From NCBI GenBank assembly GCA_015064025.1, contig SVSZ01000004.1:1-43903 (forward strand): a DNA stretch of 43,903 nucleotides, written 5' to 3'. The translations under genes and the position numbers were made by a program. The stretch is from Oscillospiraceae bacterium (GTDB taxonomy: Bacteria > Bacillota > Clostridia > Oscillospirales > CAG-272). This document shows, one piece after another, positions 1 through 7,859 of the stretch. Within the stretch, counting starts at the first letter, position 1. Each line of letters opens with the position of its first letter. Below the pieces are notes generated by a model that worked only from the letters and a program-made list of their open reading frames with translations, searched no databases and was not told the origin of the DNA.

Positions 1-10
1 CTCGCGCGCC

Positions 11-61
11 GCTTTTGCAGTCTCCTCTCGGGGCTTCGCCCCTCCTTCCGACTGCAAAAGC
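11..61. repeat. Nested inverted repeat
   Basis: Twelve-base arms GCTTTTGCAGTC (11-22) and GACTGCAAAAGC (50-61) are perfectly complementary and enclose a smaller hairpin GGGGCTTCGCCCC (30-42). No clear T-run follows on either strand, so a terminator role is uncertain. It could belong to a gene beyond the left edge of the window. Confidence 0.6.
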
Positions 62-169
62 ATCTAACTAAACTCGTTACTTTTATTTTTTCCTTTTTTA
101 GTCTCACATCATTGACAAAACTACAAATTATCGAATATCAGATTGAGAAAAAAAGAACACGCTTCCAAA

Positions 170-208
170 ATGGGCGCGTGTGAAAACTGCGTTTTCGGAC
201 GCGCCCAT
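170..208. repeat. Long stem-loop with nested hairpin
   Basis: ATGGGCGCGT (170-179) pairs perfectly with ACGCGCCCAT (199-208). Inside the loop GAAAAC (182-187) pairs with GTTTTC (191-196). It directly abuts the ATGAATT-spaced hairpin array and may be its boundary. No gene is associated with it. Confidence 0.6.
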
Positions 209-370
209 AATGAATTGCCCTGACGGGCATGAATTGGCTTACGCCATGAATTGCACTTCAAGTGCATGAATTGCCTTCGGCATTGAAAAACAGGGCAATT
301 CAATTCATGAAAACGACAGCTTTCAAATCATGAAACCGCAAGGTTTCAATTCATGACGGCTTGCCGTCAA
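209..370. repeat. Array of short stem-loops separated by ATGAATT / AATTCATG
   Basis: At least seven short hairpins stand in a row: 217-228 (GCCC/GGGC), 236-245 (GGC/GCC), 253-265 (GCACTT/AAGTGC), 273-281 (GCC/GGC), 309-324 (GAAA/TTTC), 332-347 (GAAACC/GGTTTC) and 355-368 (GACGGC/GCCGTC). In the left half they are separated by ATGAATT (229-235, 246-252, 266-272). In the right half they are separated by the reverse complement, AATTCATG or a near copy (302-309, 325-332, 348-355). TGAATTGCCCTG (211-222) and CAGGGCAATTCA (291-302) form a 12-bp inverted repeat across the flip. Stem sequences differ while spacers are constant, so this is not a CRISPR array. Function unknown. Confidence 0.75.
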
Positions 371-409
371 TTCGTAACTATCGGGAAAAAGGATTTTCCC
401 AAGCAACGC

Positions 410-457
410 AAAAGCACTTATGACAGACGGTATTCACCATTCGTCATAAGTGCTTTT
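410..457 (-). terminator. Terminator of the miaA-sepF-DUF3737 operon
   Basis: A 15-bp perfect stem (410-424 with 443-457) lies 65 nt beyond the stop of the last gene of the minus-strand operon. Read on the minus strand the 3' arm ends in GCTTTT, consistent with rho-independent termination. A smaller hairpin, GGGAAAA/TTTTCCC at 383-400, follows. Confidence 0.7.
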
Positions 458-522
458 CTGCCATTTAGTTAAACCTGCGTTATCGGGCATCAGCTAATCG
501 GGAAACGTGCTCTTGTAAAAAG

Positions 523-1356
523 TTATCCGACGACGATCTTGCCGCATGCCGTGGGATCGTCCATAATGATCTCACCGACCGACGGCACGGTGATCACGCC
601 GCGCAACGGATTTTTGATGCTGACAATAGGTGCTTTAAGAGTTGCCTCCACCTCGCTTTTTTCAAAAGCGAGATCACACTCGTGCATCTCGCAATCCACA
701 AGACGCAATTTTTTGCAGTAACAGAAGGGTTGCGTTCCGTAAATTTTACAGTTGATCAAGGTCAGATCCTCAGAATACCATGCAAGATATTCGCCCCGGA
801 GCACCGTGTTTCTGACCGTGACCCCCTTGGCATGCCAAAGGGCATCCTTCGTGTCAAGCTCACAGTCCTCGATCACACCGTCTTGAACGTACTGAAAGGA
901 ATATTTTCCGGAAAACGCAACGTTGCGAAGAGAAAAGCGTTCACAACGCATCATAAAATATGCGCCCTCAATACGGCTTTTTTCAATATGTACGTCCTTT
1001 GAAAACCATGCAAGCTCCTCCGAGCTTAGGCGGCAATCCTTGATCCGCACGCCGTGACATTCGCGCAATGCCTTGATCCCGCGCATGTCCGTGCCGTCAA
1101 GCGTCACGTCCTCACCGTACCAGATCGGGGCACGGCAGCTCTCACGCATCTCACATCCGAGGAGACGTACGTCCCTTGTGTGCCAGAGCGGATAGCGAAG
1201 ATCAAAGCGACACCTCTCCAAAACGATCTCGCTCGATTCCTTCAAGGCGCTCTCGCCGTCCTCCTCACCCGAAAAGATGCAGTCGGACAATTGTAGTCCC
1301 TCGCTTCCGTACAGGGCTCGCTCCTCACCGAAGCGTTTTCCGTTGATCTGCTTCAT
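523..1356 (-). CDS. DUF3737 family protein, beta-helix-like
   Basis: 277 residues with the hallmark N-terminus of the DUF3737 family (GKRFGEERALYGSEG) followed by repeated rungs with the pattern W-aromatic-x-x-x-V/L (LWHTRDV, IWYGEDV, AWFSKDV, LWHAKGV, AWYSEDL). These suggest a right-handed parallel beta-helix like pectate-lyase-type folds. The start at 1356 is chosen because GGAGGA lies 7 nt upstream; an upstream in-frame start at 1410 lacks such support. It is the last gene of the division/translation operon, 62 nt after ylmH, just before a strong terminator. No signal peptide is visible, so it is probably cytoplasmic. The family has no established biochemical function and none is claimed here. 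Confidence 0.85.
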   Translation of the reverse strand: MKQINGKRFGEERALYGSEGLQLSDCIFSGEEDGESALKESSEIVLERCRFDLRYPLWHTRDVRLLGCEMRESCRAPIWYGEDVTLDGTDMRGIKALRECHGVRIKDCRLSSEELAWFSKDVHIEKSRIEGAYFMMRCERFSLRNVAFSGKYSFQYVQDGVIEDCELDTKDALWHAKGVTVRNTVLRGEYLAWYSEDLTLINCKIYGTQPFCYCKKLRLVDCEMHECDLAFEKSEVEATLKAPIVSIKNPLRGVITVPSVGEIIMDDPTACGKIVVG

Positions 1357-1418
1357 TCTCACATCCTCCAAAACCGCGAATACGTTCTGTCCCCATTCTT
1401 GCACGGGCACAGAAGCGC

Positions 1419-2243
1419 TTATATTAATTTGTCCGCGCGCAAGCGAAGCCGTCCCTTGTGCGTTTCTCCGTCAAAGCTGCGAAGAATAAATTTTCCGTGC
1501 CCGCGTACCGTGATCGTCACGGGCGGGAACAGCACCAGATCTGTCCGCTCCGCAGTCTCGTATTCCACCTCAACCATTCCCGTGCGGATCAGTCCCTGTG
1601 CCGCATCACGGGAAAGATTGCAAAGTGCCGCCACCGCGCAGTCAAGTCGTGCCGACGCCACCGTATCACTGATCGGCGCATACCTGCGCCCATCGGTAAA
1701 ATGCTCATCAGGAACGTAAAGCGTACACTTGACCGTATCCGCACCAACCTTCACAAGATCCGTCACAAAAAAATCCGCAAGGGTGCGTGAGCAAAAGAGC
1801 ACCGCCGTAAAGGAGTCCTGCACGGCAAGATCTCCCACCGCATCACGGCTGATACCGAGCCCCAGCACGGCACCGAGAAAATCCCTGTGGGAAAGCGTAC
1901 GAAAGCCGCTCCCCTTGATGCGCACAGCGCACACACACTCCCTAAGGCTCTCCTCAAGAAAAGCCGCCAACTCCTCCAACGGACAGTCCGCAGGAGCGGC
2001 TGACAGCATATCCGAAAGATATTCGGGCAACAAGAACAGGCAGACACGCTCCGCGTCGGGGTAACCTCCCCAGAACCATGCCTGCCCGTAAGCACCCGCA
2101 CTCTTCAGAAAGCGCTCTGCCCGACGGTGCTCTCCCGGTGTCAGAAAGGGAAGGTGCGCTATGTGCCCTTTTCTGCTTTTTTCAATCGCATCCGCAAGCC
2201 TTGCTTCCAAAAGCTCATTCTCCGTGCTCTGCTTATATGCCAT
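1419..2243 (-). CDS. ylmH: YlmH-type RNA-binding protein (S4 domain)
   Basis: 274 residues. The C-terminal part (about 180-250, SARLDCAVAALCNLSRDAAQGLIRTG onward) is an S4 RNA-binding domain, and the N-terminal part matches the YlmH fold with the conserved RDFLGAVLGLGI motif. In Firmicutes YlmH sits in the dcw-linked division cluster; work on Bacillus connects it with rescue of stalled 50S subunits carrying peptidyl-tRNA. The ATG at 2243 is chosen because it overlaps the yggT stop as TGATG, implying translational coupling, with GGAG 11 nt upstream inside yggT. An upstream in-frame start at 2291 would overlap yggT needlessly. Cytoplasmic. Confidence 0.92.
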   Translation of the reverse strand: MAYKQSTENELLEARLADAIEKSRKGHIAHLPFLTPGEHRRAERFLKSAGAYGQAWFWGGYPDAERVCLFLLPEYLSDMLSAAPADCPLEELAAFLEESLRECVCAVRIKGSGFRTLSHRDFLGAVLGLGISRDAVGDLAVQDSFTAVLFCSRTLADFFVTDLVKVGADTVKCTLYVPDEHFTDGRRYAPISDTVASARLDCAVAALCNLSRDAAQGLIRTGMVEVEYETAERTDLVLFPPVTITVRGHGKFILRSFDGETHKGRLRLRADKLI

Positions 2244-2521
2244 CAGATAAACGTCTCCAAAAGAATCTGTATCACCATAAGAATCAACCACGTCAGTGTA
2301 AAGGGAATATCGATCGGAATGCCCTCAAACCAGTGCATCCGTTCGCAAAGCTTTCTGACGGGATAGATCACAGGCTCTGTCACCGTATACAAAAAAACAG
2401 AAAATCCGCCCTCACCGGTCTGATCAAACCATGAAAGGATCGCACGCGCAAGCATAGCAAGCTCCAGCACGCCGATCAGAACAAGCGCGGTATTTTTTAT
2501 CAGATAAACAGCAACTGCCAC
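2243..2521 (-). CDS. yggT: YggT family membrane protein
   Basis: 92 residues with two hydrophobic segments (about 5-27 and 70-90) flanking the loop TEPVIYPVRKL, the conserved TEP-x-L/I-x-P-x-R signature of YggT/YlmG proteins. The family is membrane-bound, linked to septum formation and osmotic tolerance, and usually lies between sepF and ylmH as here. The start is GTG at 2521 with GGAGG five nt upstream. Its stop overlaps the ylmH start. Confidence 0.92.
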   Translation of the reverse strand: MAVAVYLIKNTALVLIGVLELAMLARAILSWFDQTGEGGFSVFLYTVTEPVIYPVRKLCERMHWFEGIPIDIPFTLTWLILMVIQILLETFI

Positions 2522-2557
2522 TGTGCCCTCCCTTACATATCATCAGCGAATTCCACA

Positions 2558-2588
2558 GGGCTGTCGCAATCTCACATTGCAACAGCCC
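2558..2588. repeat. Hairpin between sepF and yggT
   Basis: GGGCTGT (2558-2564) pairs with ACAGCCC (2582-2588), with an inner GCAAT/ATTGC stem separated by a C-A mismatch. No T-run follows on either strand, so it is more likely a processing or attenuation hairpin in the operon mRNA than a full terminator. Confidence 0.5.
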
Positions 2589-2630
2589 CGTTTGACTTAT
2601 CAAAGCTTAAAAGGTGACGCGACACCGAGA

Positions 2631-3140
2631 TCAAGCCTCTGCGGGCTCCTCCTCAGCGACGGCGTCCTCTGTCTCCTCCTCAACTGCCTCAACCGCGGGA
2701 GCAGCATCCTCAAGATCAGGGGCAAAGCCGGAAATATCGACCCCTGCAGGAGAAACAACGATCGTGCTCTTATTGGTCTTGATCATCTCACCGCCAAGCA
2801 CATACGCAACGCCCGCCAGGAAATCCACGAGACGGTGTGCCTGATCCTTGGAAAGATGGCTGATATCCAAAAGAACGATGCATCCCTCCTTGAGCTTATC
2901 CGCGATCTTTGTCGCCTCAATATGGCTCTTGGGCTGAAGAAGCTTCAAAGAGACCTTATCCGCGGATACAGGCTGGATCTCGGGCTCCTTACGGCTGGGG
3001 CTATCGATCGAAGAAACGCCCTCCTCGGCATCCGTATCGGGCATTTCCATACGGATGTCATCGGGCATTACGTACATTTCCTCGTAATCCTCTTCCAAAT
3101 CGGCATTGTCGTTACGCACAAATTTTTTCAACAGATTCAT
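2631..3140 (-). CDS. sepF: Cell division protein SepF
   Basis: 169 residues. The N-terminus MNLLKKFVRN looks like the amphipathic membrane-targeting helix of SepF. A variable acidic linker follows to about residue 60, then the core SepF domain (about 62-140; KIADKLKEGCIVLLDISHL, RLVDFLAGVAYVLGG) that polymerises and binds the FtsZ C-terminal tail. After the core comes an Ala/Glu-rich tail of about 25 residues. The ATG at 3140 has GGAGG seven nt upstream. Located between yggS and yggT as in many Firmicutes. It acts at the cytoplasmic face of the division septum. Confidence 0.96.
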   Translation of the reverse strand: MNLLKKFVRNDNADLEEDYEEMYVMPDDIRMEMPDTDAEEGVSSIDSPSRKEPEIQPVSADKVSLKLLQPKSHIEATKIADKLKEGCIVLLDISHLSKDQAHRLVDFLAGVAYVLGGEMIKTNKSTIVVSPAGVDISGFAPDLEDAAPAVEAVEEETEDAVAEEEPAEA

Positions 3141-3207
3141 TTTGTTCCTCCAAAATATATTTCATTCATTTATTTTTCGTATTTTCTTTTCGTGTTTTCA
3201 TTTTCCA

Positions 3208-3900
3208 TCACGGCTCAAACAGTGCGCGTCCGACACGCACGATGTCCGCTCCCTCTTCAATGGCAACCTCGAAGCTCTCCGACATTCCCATCGACAAAAT
3301 AGGCCTACCTATATTATGAAGTTTTTTTTGCCAAATGTCAAGACATAATTGCGAAGTTTCTCGAAAATATTTTCGATAATCCTCTTTTTTTTCGCATTTC
3401 GGTGCCATGGTCATAAATCCGCGCAATCGGATGTGCGGATATTTGACAAGTCCCTCACAAAATTCTGCCGCCGCATGTGGGGAAAGTCCGCTTTTGTTTT
3501 CCTCCTCACCGCTGTTGATCTCAACCAGAACGTCCATCACAAGTCCGTGCCTCGACGCCTGTTTTTCGATCTCCGCGGCAAGGCTCTCACTGTCAAGCGA
3601 ATGAATGAGAGACACCTTATCGATGATATACTTGACCTTATTGCTTTGCAGCTTCCCTATAAAATGAATCCGAAGCCCCTCACGATCCAACGCATCCCAA
3701 CGTTCAAGCAGCTGCTGCACGCGATTTTCTCCCACGTCGCACACCCCAAGCGCGCGGTGCAAATAGTTGACGTGCTCCGTATCCGTATATTTGATTGCCG
3801 CCACAAGCGTTACGTCGCGACCGCCCACACGGGCTGCCGCGGCACCGATCCGCTCACGAATCCCTTGCACGTTTCGGTCCATATAAGACAGATCGCTCAT
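3208..3900 (-). CDS. yggS: YggS-type pyridoxal phosphate homeostasis protein
   Basis: 230 residues, a fold III alanine-racemase-like barrel without the second domain. K37 (VAAIKYTDT) is the expected PLP Schiff-base lysine. GENRVQQLL, HFIGKLQSNK and the C-terminal ADIVRVGRALF are family signatures. The protein binds PLP and buffers the cellular PLP pool and amino/keto acid balance; no catalytic reaction is established. The ATG at 3900 overlaps the previous stop as TGATG, with AAGGGG upstream, so the longer in-frame extension to 4002 is rejected. Second-to-third position in the division operon, upstream of sepF as is usual. Confidence 0.95.
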   Translation of the reverse strand: MSDLSYMDRNVQGIRERIGAAAARVGGRDVTLVAAIKYTDTEHVNYLHRALGVCDVGENRVQQLLERWDALDREGLRIHFIGKLQSNKVKYIIDKVSLIHSLDSESLAAEIEKQASRHGLVMDVLVEINSGEEENKSGLSPHAAAEFCEGLVKYPHIRLRGFMTMAPKCEKKEDYRKYFRETSQLCLDIWQKKLHNIGRPILSMGMSESFEVAIEEGADIVRVGRALFEP

Positions 3901-5174
3901 CAGTACCCCTTTCCGTCGTACAAATCTCTGCCCGACGTCACAAGAATATCGTTTTTCGTCAGCTCCGTTACAGATGAAATATCGGGCGGTGCCACAATGC
4001 AATATCCGTCCCCCTCGTAGAGAATCTCGATTCGGCGGAAGCGAATGACACTGTTTTCAAAAACGTACACACCGCTCTCCTCCCCGCCATCCCCGCTCTT
4101 TCTTTGCTGCAGAGCAGATTGGGGAATATAAAAGCCTTCCACACTGTCTACCGTGATCTCCACATTTTGCACACGGTGATAGTCAAACCCCGCGGGCGTA
4201 TCGCTTGACGAAAAAATCAGAAGAGAGGAATCCGCTCCGTCATCACGTCGCTCCAAGGAAAACGTAATGGAAACGTCACCGTTTTCGGGAAACGAAAACG
4301 TATAGCTACGCCCCTCCTCAAAAAGCTGTGCCACGTCCGCTTCCACTGTCAGCGCCACGTACCACGAATATCCGTAGATCATTTTTCCTACAACGGTTCC
4401 ATCCTCGCTTTGCGCGGAGCTTTTTTGCAACGCTTCAAACTCCTCAAGCGTCAGTTCTTCAAGGAGAGAGGAGGAAAAAACGCTCTCGTATCCGTCGACG
4501 TAGGAGCTATCGTAAAAGGTACCTGACGTTCTTGCCTCTCCGTCATCGCTATTTTTGATCTCCTCATACCTTCCGCCAAGGCGTGCTTCCTTTTCCGCTC
4601 TGATCGTTTCAAGCACATCCTCGAGGGTAGGATCCTTTCCCGAAAGAAGCATGTAGCGGTTAAGCTGTATCAGAAAATCCTCCTCAGATGCTCCAAGATC
4701 CGAAAAGCGCCCCTTTGTAATGGCATCCCTGATCCCCTGATACTCCAAACGCGCAAGCTCACGGTACCCGTTGGCACGGGAGACCGGTTCGTTCGCAACA
4801 GAGACGCTATCCTCCAATATCTCGATATATCTGTTTTCCTTATCGATCGCATTCTGAAGAGCGACGATTTCGGATCCATCCAAGGATTTTGGATAGAAAC
4901 GGGCAACGGACACATTTTTTCCCACCTTCGATCCGTTGGGAACCAGCGGATCCACAAGTCCTGCACCGTCTGCATACAAAACACGCTCGTCGCGGAAAAG
5001 ATATGCCGTTGCAGAGGTGACCTGATGATCCGTGATCCGGCGTACAGGCGTAGTATGGAGACTGCTTTTCGTCAGTCCCAGCGCATGGGAAAAGAGGTAG
5101 ACCAGAACAGCGAGCATCGCAAGCACCGCCGCGACCTTAAGGCAATATTTCTTCAAAAACTCCATACGCGTCAT
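3900..5174 (-). CDS. HlyD-like single-pass membrane protein
   Basis: 424 residues. A single membrane segment (about 10-31) follows a short Lys/Arg-containing N-terminus, with the remainder outside. The layout resembles HlyD-type adaptors: a lipoyl-like beta region near 50-95 (VLYADGAGLVDPLVPNGSKVGKN), a helical, charged middle, and a C-terminal beta-barrel part with GFYIPQSAL like the conserved G-x-x-V/I-P-x-S-A-L of adaptor proteins. Start at 5174 (MTRMEF) has AGGGGG nine nt upstream; the TTG at 5219 overlapping miaA has no such site. The gene lies between miaA and yggS and overlaps yggS by one nt. No exporter ATPase or permease is adjacent, so a role in envelope or division rather than type-1 secretion is plausible but unproven. 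Confidence 0.75.
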   Translation of the reverse strand: MTRMEFLKKYCLKVAAVLAMLAVLVYLFSHALGLTKSSLHTTPVRRITDHQVTSATAYLFRDERVLYADGAGLVDPLVPNGSKVGKNVSVARFYPKSLDGSEIVALQNAIDKENRYIEILEDSVSVANEPVSRANGYRELARLEYQGIRDAITKGRFSDLGASEEDFLIQLNRYMLLSGKDPTLEDVLETIRAEKEARLGGRYEEIKNSDDGEARTSGTFYDSSYVDGYESVFSSSLLEELTLEEFEALQKSSAQSEDGTVVGKMIYGYSWYVALTVEADVAQLFEEGRSYTFSFPENGDVSITFSLERRDDGADSSLLIFSSSDTPAGFDYHRVQNVEITVDSVEGFYIPQSALQQRKSGDGGEESGVYVFENSVIRFRRIEILYEGDGYCIVAPPDISSVTELTKNDILVTSGRDLYDGKGY

Positions 5175-5205
5175 GCCCGCATGCCCCCTTTCCGACCTTA
5201 TGATA

Positions 5206-6180
5206 TCATTCCGACGCAAGACTTTCGTCCGCGCCGTTCCAAAGCTTCAAAACCTCATCCGCAACATCTTCCGTCCGACGCACGGTACCATCGCGCTCCA
5301 TATCGATCCTACGGACGTAATCCTTAGCGCCAAACCACGTCAATTGTCGCTTGGCATAGTGACGCGTCGCCCGTACAAGTCTCTCACGCGAGCACGCAAG
5401 CGTTTCCTCGCCGTGCAGATACGGCAAAAGCTCCTTGTATCCGATCGCTTGCGCCGCAGTGGAATTGGTAAGAAATACCCCTGCCTCCTCCAAACGCCTT
5501 GTTTCCTCAACAAGACCGCCCTGAAGCATCGCGTCCACACGGCGCTCGATCCGTGAATAAAGGATCTCTCTCGTGGGATAGAAGAGTCCTACGACCATTG
5601 CGGCAAAGGGAGCTTCCATCGTCTGCGTCCTTTGATCCGCCTCCGTTTTCGTCATTCCCGTGCTCTCATAGATCTCCAGCGCACGCATCACACGCTTGAC
5701 ATTGTTTTCATGGATCGCTTCGGCACTCACGGGATCCACCTCGCGCAGGCGCTCGTGAAGTGCGCGCGCACCGTGGTCGGTAAGGTAACGCGTTAGGCGC
5801 TCCCGTACTGCGGGATCATTCCCTGTCGTTTCAAAGCCTCCGCGCAAAAAGCTGTCCAGATACAGCCCCGTGCCACCGCAAAAAACGGGCACTCGCCCAC
5901 GGGAGAGAATATCCTCCACCGCCTCGCGCGCAAGAGCAACGTACTCTGCCGCGGAGAACGGCGTATGCGCATCGGCAATGTCGATCATGTGATGAGGGAT
6001 CCCGTCCCTTTCCTTTTCGGTCGGTTTTGCCGTACCTATGTCCATACCGCGATAGACCTGCATGGAATCACAGGAAACGATCTCCCCACCGAGCTCCTTT
6101 GCAAGAGCGATGGAGAGAGCGGTTTTTCCGCTTGCGGTCGGTCCCACAATGGCAAGAATTCTGCTTTTTTCACACCGCAT
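5206..6180 (-). CDS. miaA: tRNA dimethylallyltransferase MiaA
   Basis: 324 residues, typical length. P-loop GPTASGKT at 13-20, then SCDSMQVYRGMDIGTAKP and HHMID, the substrate-binding signatures of the family, and the STAAQAIGYKEL motif in the C-terminal half. It transfers a dimethylallyl group to N6 of A37 in tRNAs reading UNN codons. ATG at 6180 with GGAGG ten nt upstream. First gene of the minus-strand operon reaching down to the DUF3737 gene, with its own sigma-A promoter at 6242-6270. Confidence 0.97.
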   Translation of the reverse strand: MRCEKSRILAIVGPTASGKTALSIALAKELGGEIVSCDSMQVYRGMDIGTAKPTEKERDGIPHHMIDIADAHTPFSAAEYVALAREAVEDILSRGRVPVFCGGTGLYLDSFLRGGFETTGNDPAVRERLTRYLTDHGARALHERLREVDPVSAEAIHENNVKRVMRALEIYESTGMTKTEADQRTQTMEAPFAAMVVGLFYPTREILYSRIERRVDAMLQGGLVEETRRLEEAGVFLTNSTAAQAIGYKELLPYLHGEETLACSRERLVRATRHYAKRQLTWFGAKDYVRRIDMERDGTVRRTEDVADEVLKLWNGADESLASE

Positions 6181-6241
6181 GCCCCGAAAGCCTCCTTCTC
6201 CGCGCGGAACGCACCGAATTAAGTTTTAATATATATTTATT

Positions 6242-6270
6242 ATTATACTATACTGCTGCGCGTTTGTCAA
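6242..6270 (-). promoter_or_regulatory. Sigma-A promoter for the miaA operon
   Basis: Read on the minus strand: TTGACA (6265-6270), 17-nt spacer, TATAAT (6242-6247), a perfect consensus, about 60 nt upstream of miaA. Confidence 0.85.
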
Positions 6271-6380
6271 GACACACCACAGGATTATTTCATGCAAAGC
6301 GGAATTCCGGATTTCTCACAAAAACGCACGCTTCGAAAAAAATCATTTTTTGTTTGGAAGCAAAAAGCGGCTTTTTTGAC

Positions 6381-6409
6381 TTGCAATCCTTCTTTTTTTG
6401 TGCTATGAT
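6381..6409 (+). promoter_or_regulatory. Sigma-A promoter for fumC-MATE
   Basis: TTGCAA (6381-6386), 17-nt spacer, TATGAT (6404-6409) preceded by an extended TG. About 60 nt upstream of the fumC start. Confidence 0.75.
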
Positions 6410-6468
6410 ATATAATGTCTCCGCAAAGCATTTTGCTTTGCCAAGTTTTGAAAGGACGAAATGCCGAA

Positions 6469-7845
6469 ATGAATTACCGAATCGAGCACGATTCCATGGG
6501 CGAGGTAAAGGTCCCCGCCGACCGTTACTGGGGCGCCCAGACCGAAAGAAGCCGTAACAATTTCAAAGCAGGCGTTGGGCATGAAGAAATGCCCGATGAG
6601 ATCACCCGTGCCTTTGGAATTCTAAAAAAGGCGGCAGCGCTGGCAAACCACGACCTGCGACCGCAAAAAATGACCGATGAAAAATGCCGTATGATCTGCA
6701 CGGTCTGCGATGAGATCACAAGCGGTGCACTTTCATCTCATTTTCCGCTTGTTGTTTTCCAGACAGGCTCGGGAACGCAGTCCAACATGAATGCAAACGA
6801 GGTCATTGCCAACCGTGCAAATGAAGCGAAGGGCACTGTGCTTTTACACCCGAACGACGACGTCAATATGTCACAGTCCTCCAATGACACCTTCCCCACC
6901 GCCATGCACATCTCCGCGGTGCTTTCCGTTCGCGAATCTCTTCTTCCCGCGCTTGACACGATGATCGCAACCCTTGACCGTCTTGAGCATGAAAACGAGG
7001 ACGTCATCAAGTGCGGAAGAACGCATCTGCAGGATGCAACGCCTATTCGCTTTTCACAGGAGATCTCGGGATGGCGCTCCTCCCTTACAAAGGATCGCGA
7101 GCTGATCGAGCGTTCTCTGGAGCCGCTTTATGAGCTGGCACTCGGAGGCACGGCGGTCGGCACAGGTCTCAATGCACCCGCAGGCTTCGACGAGGCGGTA
7201 GCACGCGAGGTCGCGTCGCTCACCTCCCTTCCCTTCAGAACAGCGGAAAACAAATTTCACGCACTGACCTCAAAAAACGAGATGGTCTTCTCTCACGGAG
7301 CGTTGAAGGCACTGGCGGCGGACCTTTGGAAGATCGCCAACGACGTCCGTTGGCTCGCCTCGGGACCGCGCAACGGTCTTGGGGAGATCTTCATCCCCGA
7401 AAACGAACCCGGCTCCTCCATCATGCCGGGAAAGGTCAATCCCACCCAATGTGAAGCGGTCACGATGGTCGCCGCACAAGTCATGGGAAATGACACGACC
7501 GTGGGGCTTGCCGCATCGCAGGGCAACTTCGAGCTCAACGTATTTATGCCCGTGCTCGCATACAATTATCTGCAATCCGTAAGACTTCTTTCCGACGTTA
7601 TGCACTCTTTTGAGGAGCACTGTGTGCGCGGGATCGTTGCCAACAAAGCAAGGATGAAACAAAATCTGACCGATTCTTTGATGCTGGTCACCGCGCTGAA
7701 TCCCTATATCGGCTATGAAAACGCCGCAAAAACCGCAAAGCTCGCCTTTCGCGAGGGAATCACTCTCAAGGAGGCTTGCGTGCGTCTCGGATTCTTAACT
7801 GCGGAAAAATTCGACGAGGTATTTCACCCAGAGGAAATGGTTTGA
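6469..7845 (+). CDS. fumC: Class II fumarate hydratase FumC
   Basis: 458 residues. The superfamily signature GSSIMPGKVNP is at about 315-325, TGSGTQSNMNANEVI near 98 and the CGRTHLQDATPI segment near 182 (catalytic His region), as in iron-independent fumarases. It interconverts fumarate and malate. ATG at 6469 is chosen: the protein then begins MNYRIEHDSMGEVKVPADRYWGAQT as in homologues, with AAAGGA 12 nt upstream. A nearer ATG at 6461 is out of frame. Followed after 14 nt by a MATE transporter, so probably co-transcribed. Aspartase belongs to the same superfamily, but the sequence reads as FumC. Confidence 0.94.
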   Translation: MNYRIEHDSMGEVKVPADRYWGAQTERSRNNFKAGVGHEEMPDEITRAFGILKKAAALANHDLRPQKMTDEKCRMICTVCDEITSGALSSHFPLVVFQTGSGTQSNMNANEVIANRANEAKGTVLLHPNDDVNMSQSSNDTFPTAMHISAVLSVRESLLPALDTMIATLDRLEHENEDVIKCGRTHLQDATPIRFSQEISGWRSSLTKDRELIERSLEPLYELALGGTAVGTGLNAPAGFDEAVAREVASLTSLPFRTAENKFHALTSKNEMVFSHGALKALAADLWKIANDVRWLASGPRNGLGEIFIPENEPGSSIMPGKVNPTQCEAVTMVAAQVMGNDTTVGLAASQGNFELNVFMPVLAYNYLQSVRLLSDVMHSFEEHCVRGIVANKARMKQNLTDSLMLVTALNPYIGYENAAKTAKLAFREGITLKEACVRLGFLTAEKFDEVFHPEEMV

Positions 7846-7859
7846 AGGGAGAACCCGAA

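Noticed and set aside
121..303. A 60-codon minus-strand frame in the stem-loop array
   Set aside because: The frame arises from repeated AATTCATG spacers, with no ribosome site and no protein-like pattern.
209..370. CRISPR array
   Set aside because: Constant parts are only 7-8 nt and separate hairpins; no unique spacers of regular length and no cas genes.
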